From positions 1,240,001 through 1,304,000 of the forward strand of contig NZ_JAAUVN010000001.1 of NCBI RefSeq assembly GCF_012030425.1: a DNA stretch of 64,000 nt. The letters are read 5' to 3'. The notes beneath the pieces are model-generated. The model saw nothing but the letters and a program-made list of their open reading frames with translations, was not told the origin of the DNA and did not search any database. Made by a program: the position numbers and the translations under genes. Each line of letters starts with the position of its first letter. Within the stretch, counting starts at the first letter, position 1. Shown here in pieces: positions 51,407 to 59,872 of this stretch. This DNA comes from Sphingobacterium sp. B16(2022). Lineage in GTDB: Bacteria; Bacteroidota; Bacteroidia; Sphingobacteriales; Sphingobacteriaceae.

Positions 51407-52120
51407 GTCTATAGATCAATTATTTGATCACGCTAATACGCGTTACGTAATCAAACAGTTAAATACTATTAATGGTAGCTTGAGTAAGATAAAACGAACG
51501 ATTGATCATGATATAATGCGACTTCATTTTTTCAAATCTGTTGATGAAATAACTAGAAGAGCTTTTGTGCGAGATGATAGTGCTCTTTTGTTTTCAGAAA
51601 CACGTAATTCTTTAGATATATCGATAGATCATCTCCTAGATTATTTAGTTGGACGAATGTTAACAGTGGGTTGGATAGAAGTTGATCAAGATATTAAATC
51701 CGATAAGGAAGTATGGACAAAAATGTTTAAATATTATTTTGATGAATTTAACATTTCTACTTTTTTAAGCTCCCGTACTGTAAAGACCAAATATGATGAG
51801 ATACCATTTGAACATACCTGGAAAAATGGTCATATCAATTTTTTTGAGTCTGTAAACTTTGATCTTCAAAAAGAAGATACAATTAAGAATAAGGTACGTC
51901 GTTGGGCAGGCCAGATTGATGAGCTTAAAACTGTAGGAGAAGATTTACACCTTTATCTTTTGGCTAATATGCCTGATTCAAATGACCAGATGAGTACGTA
52001 TATTTCATCGTTTTATCAGATAAATCGACAGATAATATAAAAGTGGATAACATTACTTTTTCGGAAGCAGATAAATTTGCGAAGGAATTAAACGAAGAGA
52101 TTTTAACTCATGAGGATTAG
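51405..52120 (+). pseudogene. DUF3037-like gene remnant with 3' frameshift
   Basis: From the ATG at 51405 the frame reads MSIDQLFDHANTRYVIKQLN, then ITRRAFVRDDSALLFSETRN and WKNGHINFFESVNFDLQKED, to a stop at 52040. In a second frame the sequence continues KVDNITFSEADKFAKELNEE to a stop at 52118. The pattern D-D-S-A-L-x-F-S-E-T and W-K-N-G recalls the C-terminal part of DUF3037-type proteins (from memory). The N-terminal beta-strand region is absent, so the start was created at the rearrangement boundary. It is probably inactive. Confidence 0.45.
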
Positions 52121-52406
52121 TTTATTATGTAATCCGATCGAAGGAATGAACCTCAAGCGCGTGAAATTACAAACGCTAAGGCACATTCAGTTTTAAGCAG
52201 GCTCTTTGAAGTTGATGTTCCTGATAATAAAGGAAATCTCTGAAAAATGGACAATGCCAATGCACAATTGGGACTGACCATATCAAAAATATATATTAAA
52301 TTTGGTGATAGACTAAAGCTGGATTTAAACTTTTAAAGAGAAACCAATGGCACAGTTGCTGGTACACTCACTTATTATAATTAGATTCAATTCATGAAAA
52401 GTTTTC
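52121..52406. other. Remnant-rich region
   Basis: A short frame ends DVPDNKGNL with a stop at 52241. A 30-codon ORF from the ATG at 52247 (MDNANAQLGLTISKIYIKFG) follows. Both are too short to classify and are probably debris of lost genes. Confidence 0.3.
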
Positions 52407-53282
52407 CTAATTTACAATTGTAATCGTAAATCCTTTACTCTTCAATTCATCAAATATATTATTTTTATTGTCCATCGCATTTGTCAATTCTAAGGAAAAC
52501 AATGCTCCACCATCTTTTATTTCTGAAATTAATTTCGATATTTTTTTAATGTGATTTTGTGCAATTGTTGCATTCTTATTTTTTGAGCTTAAAAAACTAC
52601 TTTTAGCAAACAGTTGCTTAAGGGATTCTAGATTTTCAATTTCATAAAGATGTGCTTTTTCTTTTATTTCTTCTGAGATTTTAGGCTGATTATTTAATAA
52701 CTCTATTATTTCAGCGATATAAAAATCTGTACCAAAGGAATTTAAATAGCCAAAAGTCTCGTTGATGTCAAGTAATTCTTTTGTTGGAATTCCATGTTCG
52801 TCTGCATATCTTCTAAAAATCTGTTGCACAACACTTGGAGTATTACATTCAGGAGAGACTTTTTTCATTAAAAGATTGTAGATTAATAATGGCTTTAATC
52901 TATTTAAAACTTTTTCATCCATATGCTGCTCTGACATCCTATTTTTCAATTTTAGGTAGTCATCAGCAGAAAGTAATTTTTGTATAGATGGTTCACCTTT
53001 TTTTAACATAAGAAACCCCTCGCTCAAATTGTCATATTTTTTATTACCCAGAGCATTTTCAGTATAATATACTTTGATTTCCCGAGATAGCCCAGAAGCC
53101 TTATTAAGAACTTTAGCAGGAATATCACAAATGCCAGAAGTTGTTAATACTATGTAAGAACTATTTTCAACACCATCTTTTGATATTTCCCAAACCAGCG
53201 AATTATTATTTGTATCCTGTGCTTGTGCATAAGAAAAAGCACTCAGCAGTATTAAAATCATGGAATAGTTTTTTATTGTCAT
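52407..53282 (-). CDS. TraB/GumN-family protein
   Basis: 291 residues from the ATG at 53282 (the longer frame to 53375 has an unusual N-terminus and no homologous features). A signal peptide (MTIKNYSMILILLSAFSYAQA) precedes the TraB/GumN domain: LVWEISKDGVENSSYIVLTT, then LKNRMSEQHMDEKVLNRL, PLLIYNLLMKKVSPEC, and HGIPTKELLDINETFGYLNS. The final strand (LELTNAMDNKNNIFDELKSKGFTI) is typical. In Bacteroidota these proteins are secreted. Their function is largely unknown; the fold belongs to the TIKI-like metallo-protease superfamily, but I did not verify the metal ligands. Confidence 0.75.
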   Translation of the reverse strand: MTIKNYSMILILLSAFSYAQAQDTNNNSLVWEISKDGVENSSYIVLTTSGICDIPAKVLNKASGLSREIKVYYTENALGNKKYDNLSEGFLMLKKGEPSIQKLLSADDYLKLKNRMSEQHMDEKVLNRLKPLLIYNLLMKKVSPECNTPSVVQQIFRRYADEHGIPTKELLDINETFGYLNSFGTDFYIAEIIELLNNQPKISEEIKEKAHLYEIENLESLKQLFAKSSFLSSKNKNATIAQNHIKKISKLISEIKDGGALFSLELTNAMDNKNNIFDELKSKGFTITIVN

Positions 53283-53467
53283 TTCGTTTATAATTAATAT
53301 TATATTAATGTGCTTGGAGACTCTCTTTCTGCAAACCTTTACTCGGACTATAATTATTGGTATAATGAAGCACAATTGCTTGTATCAATAAAACTTGTTT
53401 AGGAGGATTTTTCCCTTGTTAGAATCTAAAAGTACATTTTTTTTCCTGTTTAACAAGTACTTATCTT

Positions 53468-53620
53468 TTACTGATTCTCTGTTTTGAAAGAAAGCTTTTG
53501 ATTGTCCTCCGTTTTCTGTGAAGTGTATGCTCCACCTCCGTAGAAATAGAATACAGAAGAAATCTTATTTTCTACCTGCTCCCTCAAAACATGCGGGATG
53601 ATCTTGCACAGTTTTTCCGA
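53468..53620 (-). pseudogene. Unclassified C-terminal ORF fragment
   Basis: The minus strand reads SEKLCKIIPHVLREQVENKI then SSVFYFYGGGAYTSQKTEDN and ends FKTENQ before a stop at 53468. No start is present; an in-frame stop precedes the segment. The S-S-V-F-Y-F-Y-G-G-G-A segment has a clear strand-glycine-loop character. The family is not recognised. Confidence 0.3.
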
Positions 53621-53821
53621 TTATTTGCTCAATCCACTTCTTTCAAAATAAAATACATTGCCCTATCTTCTAGTTTTTCTATGGTAAGCTACTATAAGAT
53701 TTAAAATTGAAATTTACTGAACGTAAAATTTATTTATTTTAATTTCTTTATAGTGAATTAATTTTGTTATCTTAAAGGTTTTATATCAGCTGATAAATAT
53801 TATTTTATTTAAAATAACATT
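53621..53821. other. Intergenic region, nothing recognised
   Basis: About 200 AT-rich bases upstream of the large AraC-sensor-like gene. No clear TAnnTTTG promoter was found. Confidence 0.3.
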
Positions 53822-55603
53822 ATGAACCAACAGTCATATAGCCAAGATTCAATCTTACAAGTTTTTTTCAACGATAAGCCAGAGGTTCCAGAGTCTGGGA
53901 AAGATTCTAGTTTCCAAAACCAAGATCCCGACTTGAATTTCAAGGAATATATTGTTGGCAACTCTACGATTAAAAGCCATTACGTTTTCGGAAAAAATGC
54001 CACGCTGCAAAAGTCATCCTGCTTTATGGAACATGAACAAGCAATATATGCTGTTCCAGCACAGCCCGTTGTTACATTTCATATACAGGTGTCTGGAAAC
54101 AACAAGATGAAATTTGTCAATGGGCAAGACGGGAGACTGATTAATGAACTGCAATATTGTTTATTATGGCAGAATGATCGAATCCTGTCTTATGAACTAT
54201 CGCTATATGAGGCAGATTATTGTAGTTTACATTTCCGGCCTAGCCACTTTTTAGAGATGTCATACCGCATCCCTCTTTTAACAGAATTGGCAATGGAGGT
54301 CACTAGATCTTCACAAAGTGCGCTCGATTTCTATGTCGGCAAGGCTGACGAGGGACTGCTAGCATTTATTGACGCTATATTACTTGAAGTTAGGCACTAT
54401 CATATAAGCGATCAGCGCTTTACTCATTTATGTGAATGCCTATTAATCAAGTCCATGGAGCTGCCAGTAGAGGTACAGCCTTTTCCAATAGATGCCTTAA
54501 AACGCACTTCAAATAGTGCTTTCTCAGATTTGGATGACGATACATTTATGGACGAGCAGAAGTTAAGGTTTGAATCTATTTTCCGTTATTATTCTAGAGA
54601 TGCGTTGATAGCGAATTTTTATACGATCAAGCAAGAATATCTAGCGCTGAAAGAGGAACGCGCCAAGAGTAACGCCATTATGAAAGAGGTTAAGGACTGT
54701 TATCATGGTGTTATGGGAGATTCTGCCGATCTTTTGGCGGAGAGCTATTTCTGGGTAGCTGTAAAGTTGGAGGAGCAGATGAAAAGGTTCAATTTAACCG
54801 AGAAAGAGAAAGGTACGTTGGTAGAAGCGATCATTGCTGTCTGTGACCAGTCTTTTGAACTGAAAACACCTCGTGCCGATCAGCTGCAATTTTACACGCA
54901 TTATACTGGGCAAACATATGTCGGCGATGTGGGTATGCAAGAGTTTGGGGAAATATTAAATATGTTTATCCCGAATATGAATCTCCCAACGGATAAATTG
55001 GATGGAAGCAGGGAATCCAGAGCTATTTTGGATCAATATATACAAGATAGTTGCAGCTTTACACCGCTATCGCATATAACAGAAAAAGGAGAAATGGATA
55101 AACCTCCGAAAGTCGTTGAACTTTACCACATGCTAATGCAGCGGATGGCAGATGAGCTTACCATAACCGATACAGGCGACTTCCAAAAGAGCGATCTTAT
55201 TCGAATTCTTGATCATGCCTATCAACGAAATGACCTTTCCCTATTGCTTATGGTTGAGATTGAGCAACTGACAGATGATGGAGATTATGTTGAAAACCAA
55301 AAGTTCAATAAAATATGTTTGTGGCATTCGGTACTTGAGGAAGCCATCGATGAATGGTATGATACAGGTTTTTCCAAAGAAGAAGAGCTGATAAGCAATT
55401 TAATGCCTTTATATTTTCAATCGCCAGATAAAATTAAAGCTGTTGAGCGTAAAGTGATGGAAACAAAAGCAATATACGATGCTATGGTACCAGTTCTTGT
55501 TGATGTAGGCTTTACTATGGAATCCCTTCTGAAAAAAAACATCTTTTTACTAACCGCAGAGTCATTGATCGTTGCAGCGGAGAATCCATATAAAGAGAAG
55601 TAA
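53822..55603 (+). CDS. AraC-sensor-like protein with J-domain-like segment, no HTH (member 1)
   Basis: 593 residues, soluble. Residues about 60-215 resemble the N-terminal sensor of Bacteroidota AraC regulators (VTFHIQVSGNNKMKFV, then SLHFRPSHFLEMSYRIPLLT and LEVRHYHISDQRFTHLCECLL). Normally an AraC helix-turn-helix would follow; here about 370 residues replace it. Residues about 435-490 (VVELYHMLMQRMADELTITD, then SDLIRILDHAYQRNDLSLLL) look like J-domain helices II and III, but the HPD triplet aligns with ADE. The protein pairs with a paralogue at 55803. It could be a signal-binding adaptor; function unknown. I found no published family for it from memory. Confidence 0.7.
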   Translation: MNQQSYSQDSILQVFFNDKPEVPESGKDSSFQNQDPDLNFKEYIVGNSTIKSHYVFGKNATLQKSSCFMEHEQAIYAVPAQPVVTFHIQVSGNNKMKFVNGQDGRLINELQYCLLWQNDRILSYELSLYEADYCSLHFRPSHFLEMSYRIPLLTELAMEVTRSSQSALDFYVGKADEGLLAFIDAILLEVRHYHISDQRFTHLCECLLIKSMELPVEVQPFPIDALKRTSNSAFSDLDDDTFMDEQKLRFESIFRYYSRDALIANFYTIKQEYLALKEERAKSNAIMKEVKDCYHGVMGDSADLLAESYFWVAVKLEEQMKRFNLTEKEKGTLVEAIIAVCDQSFELKTPRADQLQFYTHYTGQTYVGDVGMQEFGEILNMFIPNMNLPTDKLDGSRESRAILDQYIQDSCSFTPLSHITEKGEMDKPPKVVELYHMLMQRMADELTITDTGDFQKSDLIRILDHAYQRNDLSLLLMVEIEQLTDDGDYVENQKFNKICLWHSVLEEAIDEWYDTGFSKEEELISNLMPLYFQSPDKIKAVERKVMETKAIYDAMVPVLVDVGFTMESLLKKNIFLLTAESLIVAAENPYKEK

Positions 55604-55802
55604 ATAAAAGTAAATATTATAAAAATAACTTCTTACCTCACTCTTCCGATTTTATTTTTAAGTTCAGAGTGAACATGCAAGCTAACCTATATTTTTTAAT
55701 CGTACACCAAAGCTGTACAGTTAAATCGTAATTAGTTAGCAAGCAACGTTGTAAGAAAAAGCGAATTTTCAAATTTTATAAAATTCATTTAATTAATTAG
55801 AT

Positions 55803-57565
55803 ATGAGCGAAAAATCTTTACTGAAAGTATTCCTAAATGACAAGCCAGTCGTTCCTCAGGATAAGCTAAGTCTTCATATGTATGAAACTAGTACAGATGT
55901 TATTTTTCACACTGTTGATCATGTGTAGATGATGCACAGTTGACAAGCCATAATTTTTTGAGCAAGGATGTGAGTATGCGCGCATTTAAGTTCGAACTTA
56001 ACAAGCCCATTACCCTCTATTCAATTCCTTCGGATCCAGTACTAACCTTTCATTTTCAGGTATATAATAGTCAAAAAACTAAGTTTGTACAGGAAGATAA
56101 AGGCATGTTACTCTTTGAGCAAAATAACCAGATATTCTGGCAAAATATGGAAACTGTCAAGTATGAATTTGAGCAAGGGTTATTCAGTCATTTTAACCTG
56201 TTTTTCAGACCTCATGTAATTTTAGAATTGGCGGAAAAGCACCCGGTTTTACGGGAACTGGCTATGGAGATCGCAACCAGTAAACGCACTGATCTAGATT
56301 TTTTTGTTACTGTTGCAGGAGCGGATATAGATGTATTGATCGATCAAATATATGATGAATTTCATCAAGCTTTCGTCAGTGAGAGAAGATTTAAGCATTT
56401 GGCAGAATGTCTGCTGCTGTGCAGTATGGGTATTGATATTACCGTTGATCCTCCTGCTCCAGGTGATATAAAAAAGGATGATGAATTTTTAGATCTTGAA
56501 TCAGATGTTATAGGTATATTGGCGCGACAAGAGTTATTTACAAAAGACCAGAAACATTTTATTGCTCAGTATAAGTATTTCACTAAACAAATGCTTTTAG
56601 ACGACTTTAATTTGAAAAAGCAAGCCTATATACAAAGGAAAAAAGCTGTTCGTATAAAGCAGAAACACCTTGCAAAGGTAAAAGAATGCTATTATGAAAT
56701 AATGAATGATGTCTTAAACGTGCAGGCTTCAAAATTTTTCTTGATGGCAGAGCTCATTGATCATCAGGTTGATAAATATGAATGGAATAATCAGGAAAAA
56801 GAAATAATAGGAAAGGTTATTATTTTAGCATGCCGATTTGCTTTCCAAGATGTTCCGCCTTTAAAATTTCAGATAGAGCTATATAACAAGTGGAGTGAAA
56901 AGCCCTATATGAACCCACTCGGTTTTAATCATTTTAAAGAACTACTAAAAAAAATTAAACCCGAATTTACTATTGATCTACCTGATTTGGAGGTGTCCTA
57001 CGAAAGTCAGGCAATTTTTATGGATCATGTGCAAGACCTATTTGGATATAGGCCTTTGGACCATTACAAAGGACTAAAAAATATCGAAAAACCGAAGGAG
57101 CTGACTGTACTTTATCAGAGGCTTATGCGAAAGTTCTTGGATGAAATCTCCATTAGCGATGCAGGCGAAATTACAAAAAGTGATGTGATCCGTATTCTGG
57201 ATTTTAGTTATGACACGAATGATCCAATCTCTATGTTGATGCTCGAAATCAAACATTTTTCTGACGATAAACAGTATGTCTTTGCACAGGATTCAGATCT
57301 TCTGAGCGCTTGGTTATTGGCTCTGGCCACATATGATGTCGAACTGGATGAACAACTGTTTTTATTGGAACATGATCCGCGATTTGAGCTGATTACTGTT
57401 TACAATAATTCTCCTAAAAAGATGGGAGCCGTCGAGGAACATGTTAAGCTTGAAAGAAATCTAATTTTGCAGCAGACTGACTTAGTTGATAAGCACATTA
57501 AGCATCTCAAGGAGTGTCAAAGTAAAAATATGCTATTGAATATTATAAACCTCTTCAATTGTTGA
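55803..57565 (+). pseudogene. AraC-sensor-like paralogue with J-domain-like segment, frameshifted near the start (member 2)
   Basis: The ATG at 55803 begins MSEKSLLKVFLNDKPVVPQD, which matches the start of the gene at 53822 (SILQVFFNDKPEVP), but this frame stops at 55926. The remainder of the protein continues in another frame from about 55925 (DDAQLTSHNFLSKD, then FHFQVYNSQKTKFVQ) to 57565. A TTG at 55940 could restart it. The rest aligns with member 1 throughout: LFFRPHVILELAEKHPVLRE, and the J-like LTVLYQRLMRKFLDEISISD, where HPD aligns with LDE. It may be inactive or a shortened protein. Confidence 0.6.
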
Positions 57566-57808
57566 TTATTTTGAATACAGCTTTTTAATAGCTGGGCAAA
57601 TTTTCATGATACCTCCTTGTGTAATAGAGATTCAGGGCAAATATTTTGCTGATGAAGTTTATTGTTTTTGTCAGCAAGAGCCTATTCTTACTGTTGCTTA
57701 AGCAGGGGACAGTAAACTCAATTAGCTTTACGAGGGCTTGGGGTTTATTTATATGGAACCCCTCAGGGCTCTGTCATTCCGTGAAGATAAATTATATATG
57801 ATAAAGTG
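57566..57808. other. Intergenic region
   Basis: About 240 bp with no intact frame. It separates the member 2 gene from an Rpn remnant. Confidence 0.3.
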
Positions 57809-57872
57809 ATTAACTTTAGGGCAAATTGTTGAGGGTAGCGAGCTTACCATCGACGAAATTGAACAGCTTTGA
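57809..57872 (+). pseudogene. Rpn-family 3' remnant
   Basis: The frame reads LGQIVEGSELTIDEIEQL before TGA at 57870, matching the end of the Rpn protein at 50623 (IAKGTGLTIEEIEKL). Only the last about 20 codons survive. It abuts the YbjQ-like remnant directly. Confidence 0.5.
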
Positions 57873-58318
57873 GTGAAATAGGAGCGGGATGCGTAGGTTT
57901 TTTCGTTGGGCACTCCCGCAATTATGAAAACAAACTTCAGGAGCTTTATAAGAGCGTAGTAGAGTCTTTAAAGCAAAATGCACGTAGTTATCTGGCAGAT
58001 GCCGTTATAGGCTTCAGTGCCATATTGATGAGCCCTCGGGCAAAGGAACACGGATCGTTTATAGTCACCGCTATCGGTGCACCAGTATTGCTCAATCAGA
58101 TTAAACATATACAAGTAGAATCAGTAGATGGAGATATCGATGGATCTGTTATTAAGAACAAAGTCAAAGCAAGCTTGATCATAGACCGCCATACCGGTAC
58201 CTATACAATGGACAATGCAACAGCCGAGTTGATAGCCACATCCCGATTGACCGAATTTGTACCCTTGCTATTCAAAGCAATGAATGAAAGAGGGGAGGAT
58301 AGAGTATTTAAATACTAA
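57869..58318 (+). pseudogene. YbjQ (UPF0145)-like protein, 5'-truncated
   Basis: 149 codons from a TTG that overlaps the Rpn remnant stop. Residues from 15 match the YbjQ family (GHSRNYENKLQELYKSVVES, ADAVIGFSAILMSPRAKEHG, VTAIGAPVLLNQ). The N-terminal about 40 residues (T-x-x-G-R and S-A-T-A-V-S-G) are lost, and the GGRS loop reads GHS. The C-terminal part (TMDNATAELIATSRL, FVPLLFKAMNE) is the most complete of the four copies. Function is likely lost, but a shortened protein may be made. Confidence 0.6.
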
Positions 58319-58353
58319 TTTTTAGTATATATGATTACGATAGACTCCTAAAT

Positions 58354-58854
58354 TTAAACTAATTTTTTTTCCATAATATAATCCTCCATTATAAAACCAT
58401 CACCAATATCAATATTCTCTTCGCCGACTTTCTCGAAACCTATACCCTTATAAAAATCGATAGCAGAATTATCTCTATTCACATTTAGAGAAAGACTATG
58501 ATTTTTGTTTTTCATTGCAATATCTGTAATTGTTTTCATGAGTAATTTTCCGACACCTTTTCCCTGTGATGCAGGAAGAATGTAGATTTTATGAATTTTT
58601 GTTTTCGACAAACCTTTATAATTCAATTCGTAAGAAGCATAGCCCAAATGCTTTATTTCATCTTTTACGATTAGAAACTGATGGCCCTTATTTGTGGTCT
58701 GTTCAGATAATGCATTTGTGCTGTACATCATATCAAGCATATAACTGATCTGTTCCTCTGATAAAATAGGGCCGAAAGTATCTGGCCAAGTTTCATGAGC
58801 GATCTTTTGGATAATAGGATAATCACTTGAAGTTGCAGTATAAATAGTAAGCAT
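58354..58854 (-). CDS. GNAT family N-acetyltransferase
   Basis: 166 residues, intact. The N-terminal part IQKIAHETWPDTFGPILSEE is a known GNAT start, and the core is KIHKIYILPASQGKGVGKLL with the pyrophosphate loop Q-G-K-G-V-G, followed by LSLNVNRDNSAIDFYKGIGF. The end differs from the truncated copy at 51230 by a proper stop. The substrate is unknown. It is likely the source of the duplicated, damaged copy. Confidence 0.88.
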   Translation of the reverse strand: MLTIYTATSSDYPIIQKIAHETWPDTFGPILSEEQISYMLDMMYSTNALSEQTTNKGHQFLIVKDEIKHLGYASYELNYKGLSKTKIHKIYILPASQGKGVGKLLMKTITDIAMKNKNHSLSLNVNRDNSAIDFYKGIGFEKVGEENIDIGDGFIMEDYIMEKKLV

Positions 58855-58917
58855 AATTATTTTGAATTTTTAAAATCTTTATTTTTTATTATCAACTAGT
58901 AATTGTTTAAATATAAT

Positions 58918-59141
58918 AAATCATTGGTATTCAAGATGTACAAAATAAAATACATTAAAACTAAAATTTATAGTAAATAAAAGCTAATATATTTAGTTTT
59001 ATTATTTATATTTGGATATTGAATAAGGATGGACACGCTTCAAGATAATCGGTTGCTCAACATTCTTGCGTGTTCATCCTGTTCAATAATTGGATTAAAG
59101 CAGGGTAGGGTTCTGTAAGTTCGCTTTATAGTAAAGGAATT
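58918..59141. repeat. About 225-bp dispersed repeat, copy A
   Basis: This segment matches 62707-62929 over its whole length (roughly 85-90% identical by eye). It contains an imperfect inverted repeat: AGGATGGACACGC (59026-59038) against GCGTGTTCATCCT (59068-59080) with one mismatch, extended by TTGAA/TTCAA. It is intergenic and has no transposase. It may be a MITE-like element or a regulatory hairpin. Confidence 0.65.
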
Positions 59142-59197
59142 TAAGATCGAAATTTAGACCTGTTGGAAGAAGGCGAAAACGATAAATACTAATTGCG

Positions 59198-59431
59198 ATG
59201 AATGTACCATTGACAACCGAGATCTTGAAAGACTTAAAGCATAAGGGATATAATATCTTAAAGTCTGACAATAGTGTGGATGATGTTATACAGCATTTTG
59301 TCCCGACAAAAGTAAACGACCTATGGGCGTTTATGAGTGAATTTAAGGAAGAGTCTGCGACAGTCGTGATCGAGCAGATTTTGGACGTACCAGAAGAAGT
59401 GTTAGAAGGGAAATTCTTACGGGTTTTCTGA
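59198..59431 (+). CDS. Short homologue of the 14133/33390 family (N-terminal part only)
   Basis: 77 residues. VPLTTEILKDLKHKGYNILK and SDNSVDDVIQHFVPTKVNDL align with the first 75 residues of the genes at 14133 and 33390 (VPLSQPILLDLKRSGYNILT, SKNAVEDKNPTWYPLTVADV), ending with ILDVPEEVLEGKFLRVF. It stops where the other proteins continue into a second domain. It may be a single-domain member or a truncated copy. A second small gene follows 29 bases later. Function unknown. Confidence 0.6.
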   Translation: MNVPLTTEILKDLKHKGYNILKSDNSVDDVIQHFVPTKVNDLWAFMSEFKEESATVVIEQILDVPEEVLEGKFLRVF

Positions 59432-59460
59432 TTGATCTATTAATTTAAAAAACTATACAG

Positions 59461-59700
59461 ATGAATTTAAAGCAAATACACCAAGAATATATACTCAATC
59501 ATCCTGAAGCTGTAAAAACTGCTAAGAGCAGAGGACAGCTAACTTTTAGACAGATTGCAGGCATTCGTGAGTCTGCCTTTAGTATGTCTCAGCTATTTAC
59601 CATAGCAGATGGGGAAGAGATTATTAGACAAGGTTTTGCTAGATGGCCAGATGTCATCGCAGGGGAGTTGGAGCTATTCAAGAGGAGATTGGTCGATTAA
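59461..59700 (+). CDS. Small helical hypothetical protein
   Basis: 79 residues, soluble: MNLKQIHQEYILNHPEAVKT, then LTFRQIAGIRESAFSMSQLF and ADGEEIIRQGFARWPDVIAG. No family recognised. It lies 29 bases after the short member of the 14133 family on the same strand, so the two may be co-expressed and could be functionally linked. Confidence 0.55.
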   Translation: MNLKQIHQEYILNHPEAVKTAKSRGQLTFRQIAGIRESAFSMSQLFTIADGEEIIRQGFARWPDVIAGELELFKRRLVD

Positions 59701-59872
59701 TATGTGGTGATTGGCTATTTTTTTTCTCATTCTAGAAGTTTTAAAAAAAAGAGAACATCGACGCTTGACTTCTGAAAATTGACTAGGCAGGTGTTCAAGA
59801 ATCAGAATTATGATCTAAAAAACTCTTTAACTTATCTTCGGATTTTATTTCTAGCTGCAATCGAAGTGCGCA

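Noticed and set aside
52247..52339. 30-codon ORF MDNANAQLGLT...
   Set aside because: Too short, no ribosome site or homologous partner; treated as debris.
53283..53375. N-terminal extension of the TraB/GumN gene
   Set aside because: The ATG at 53282 yields a proper signal peptide; the extension has an odd basic/cysteine start.
45469..57872. Rpn remnants as an insertion sequence
   Set aside because: No terminal inverted repeats, target duplications or transposase; Rpn proteins are nucleases, not true transposases.
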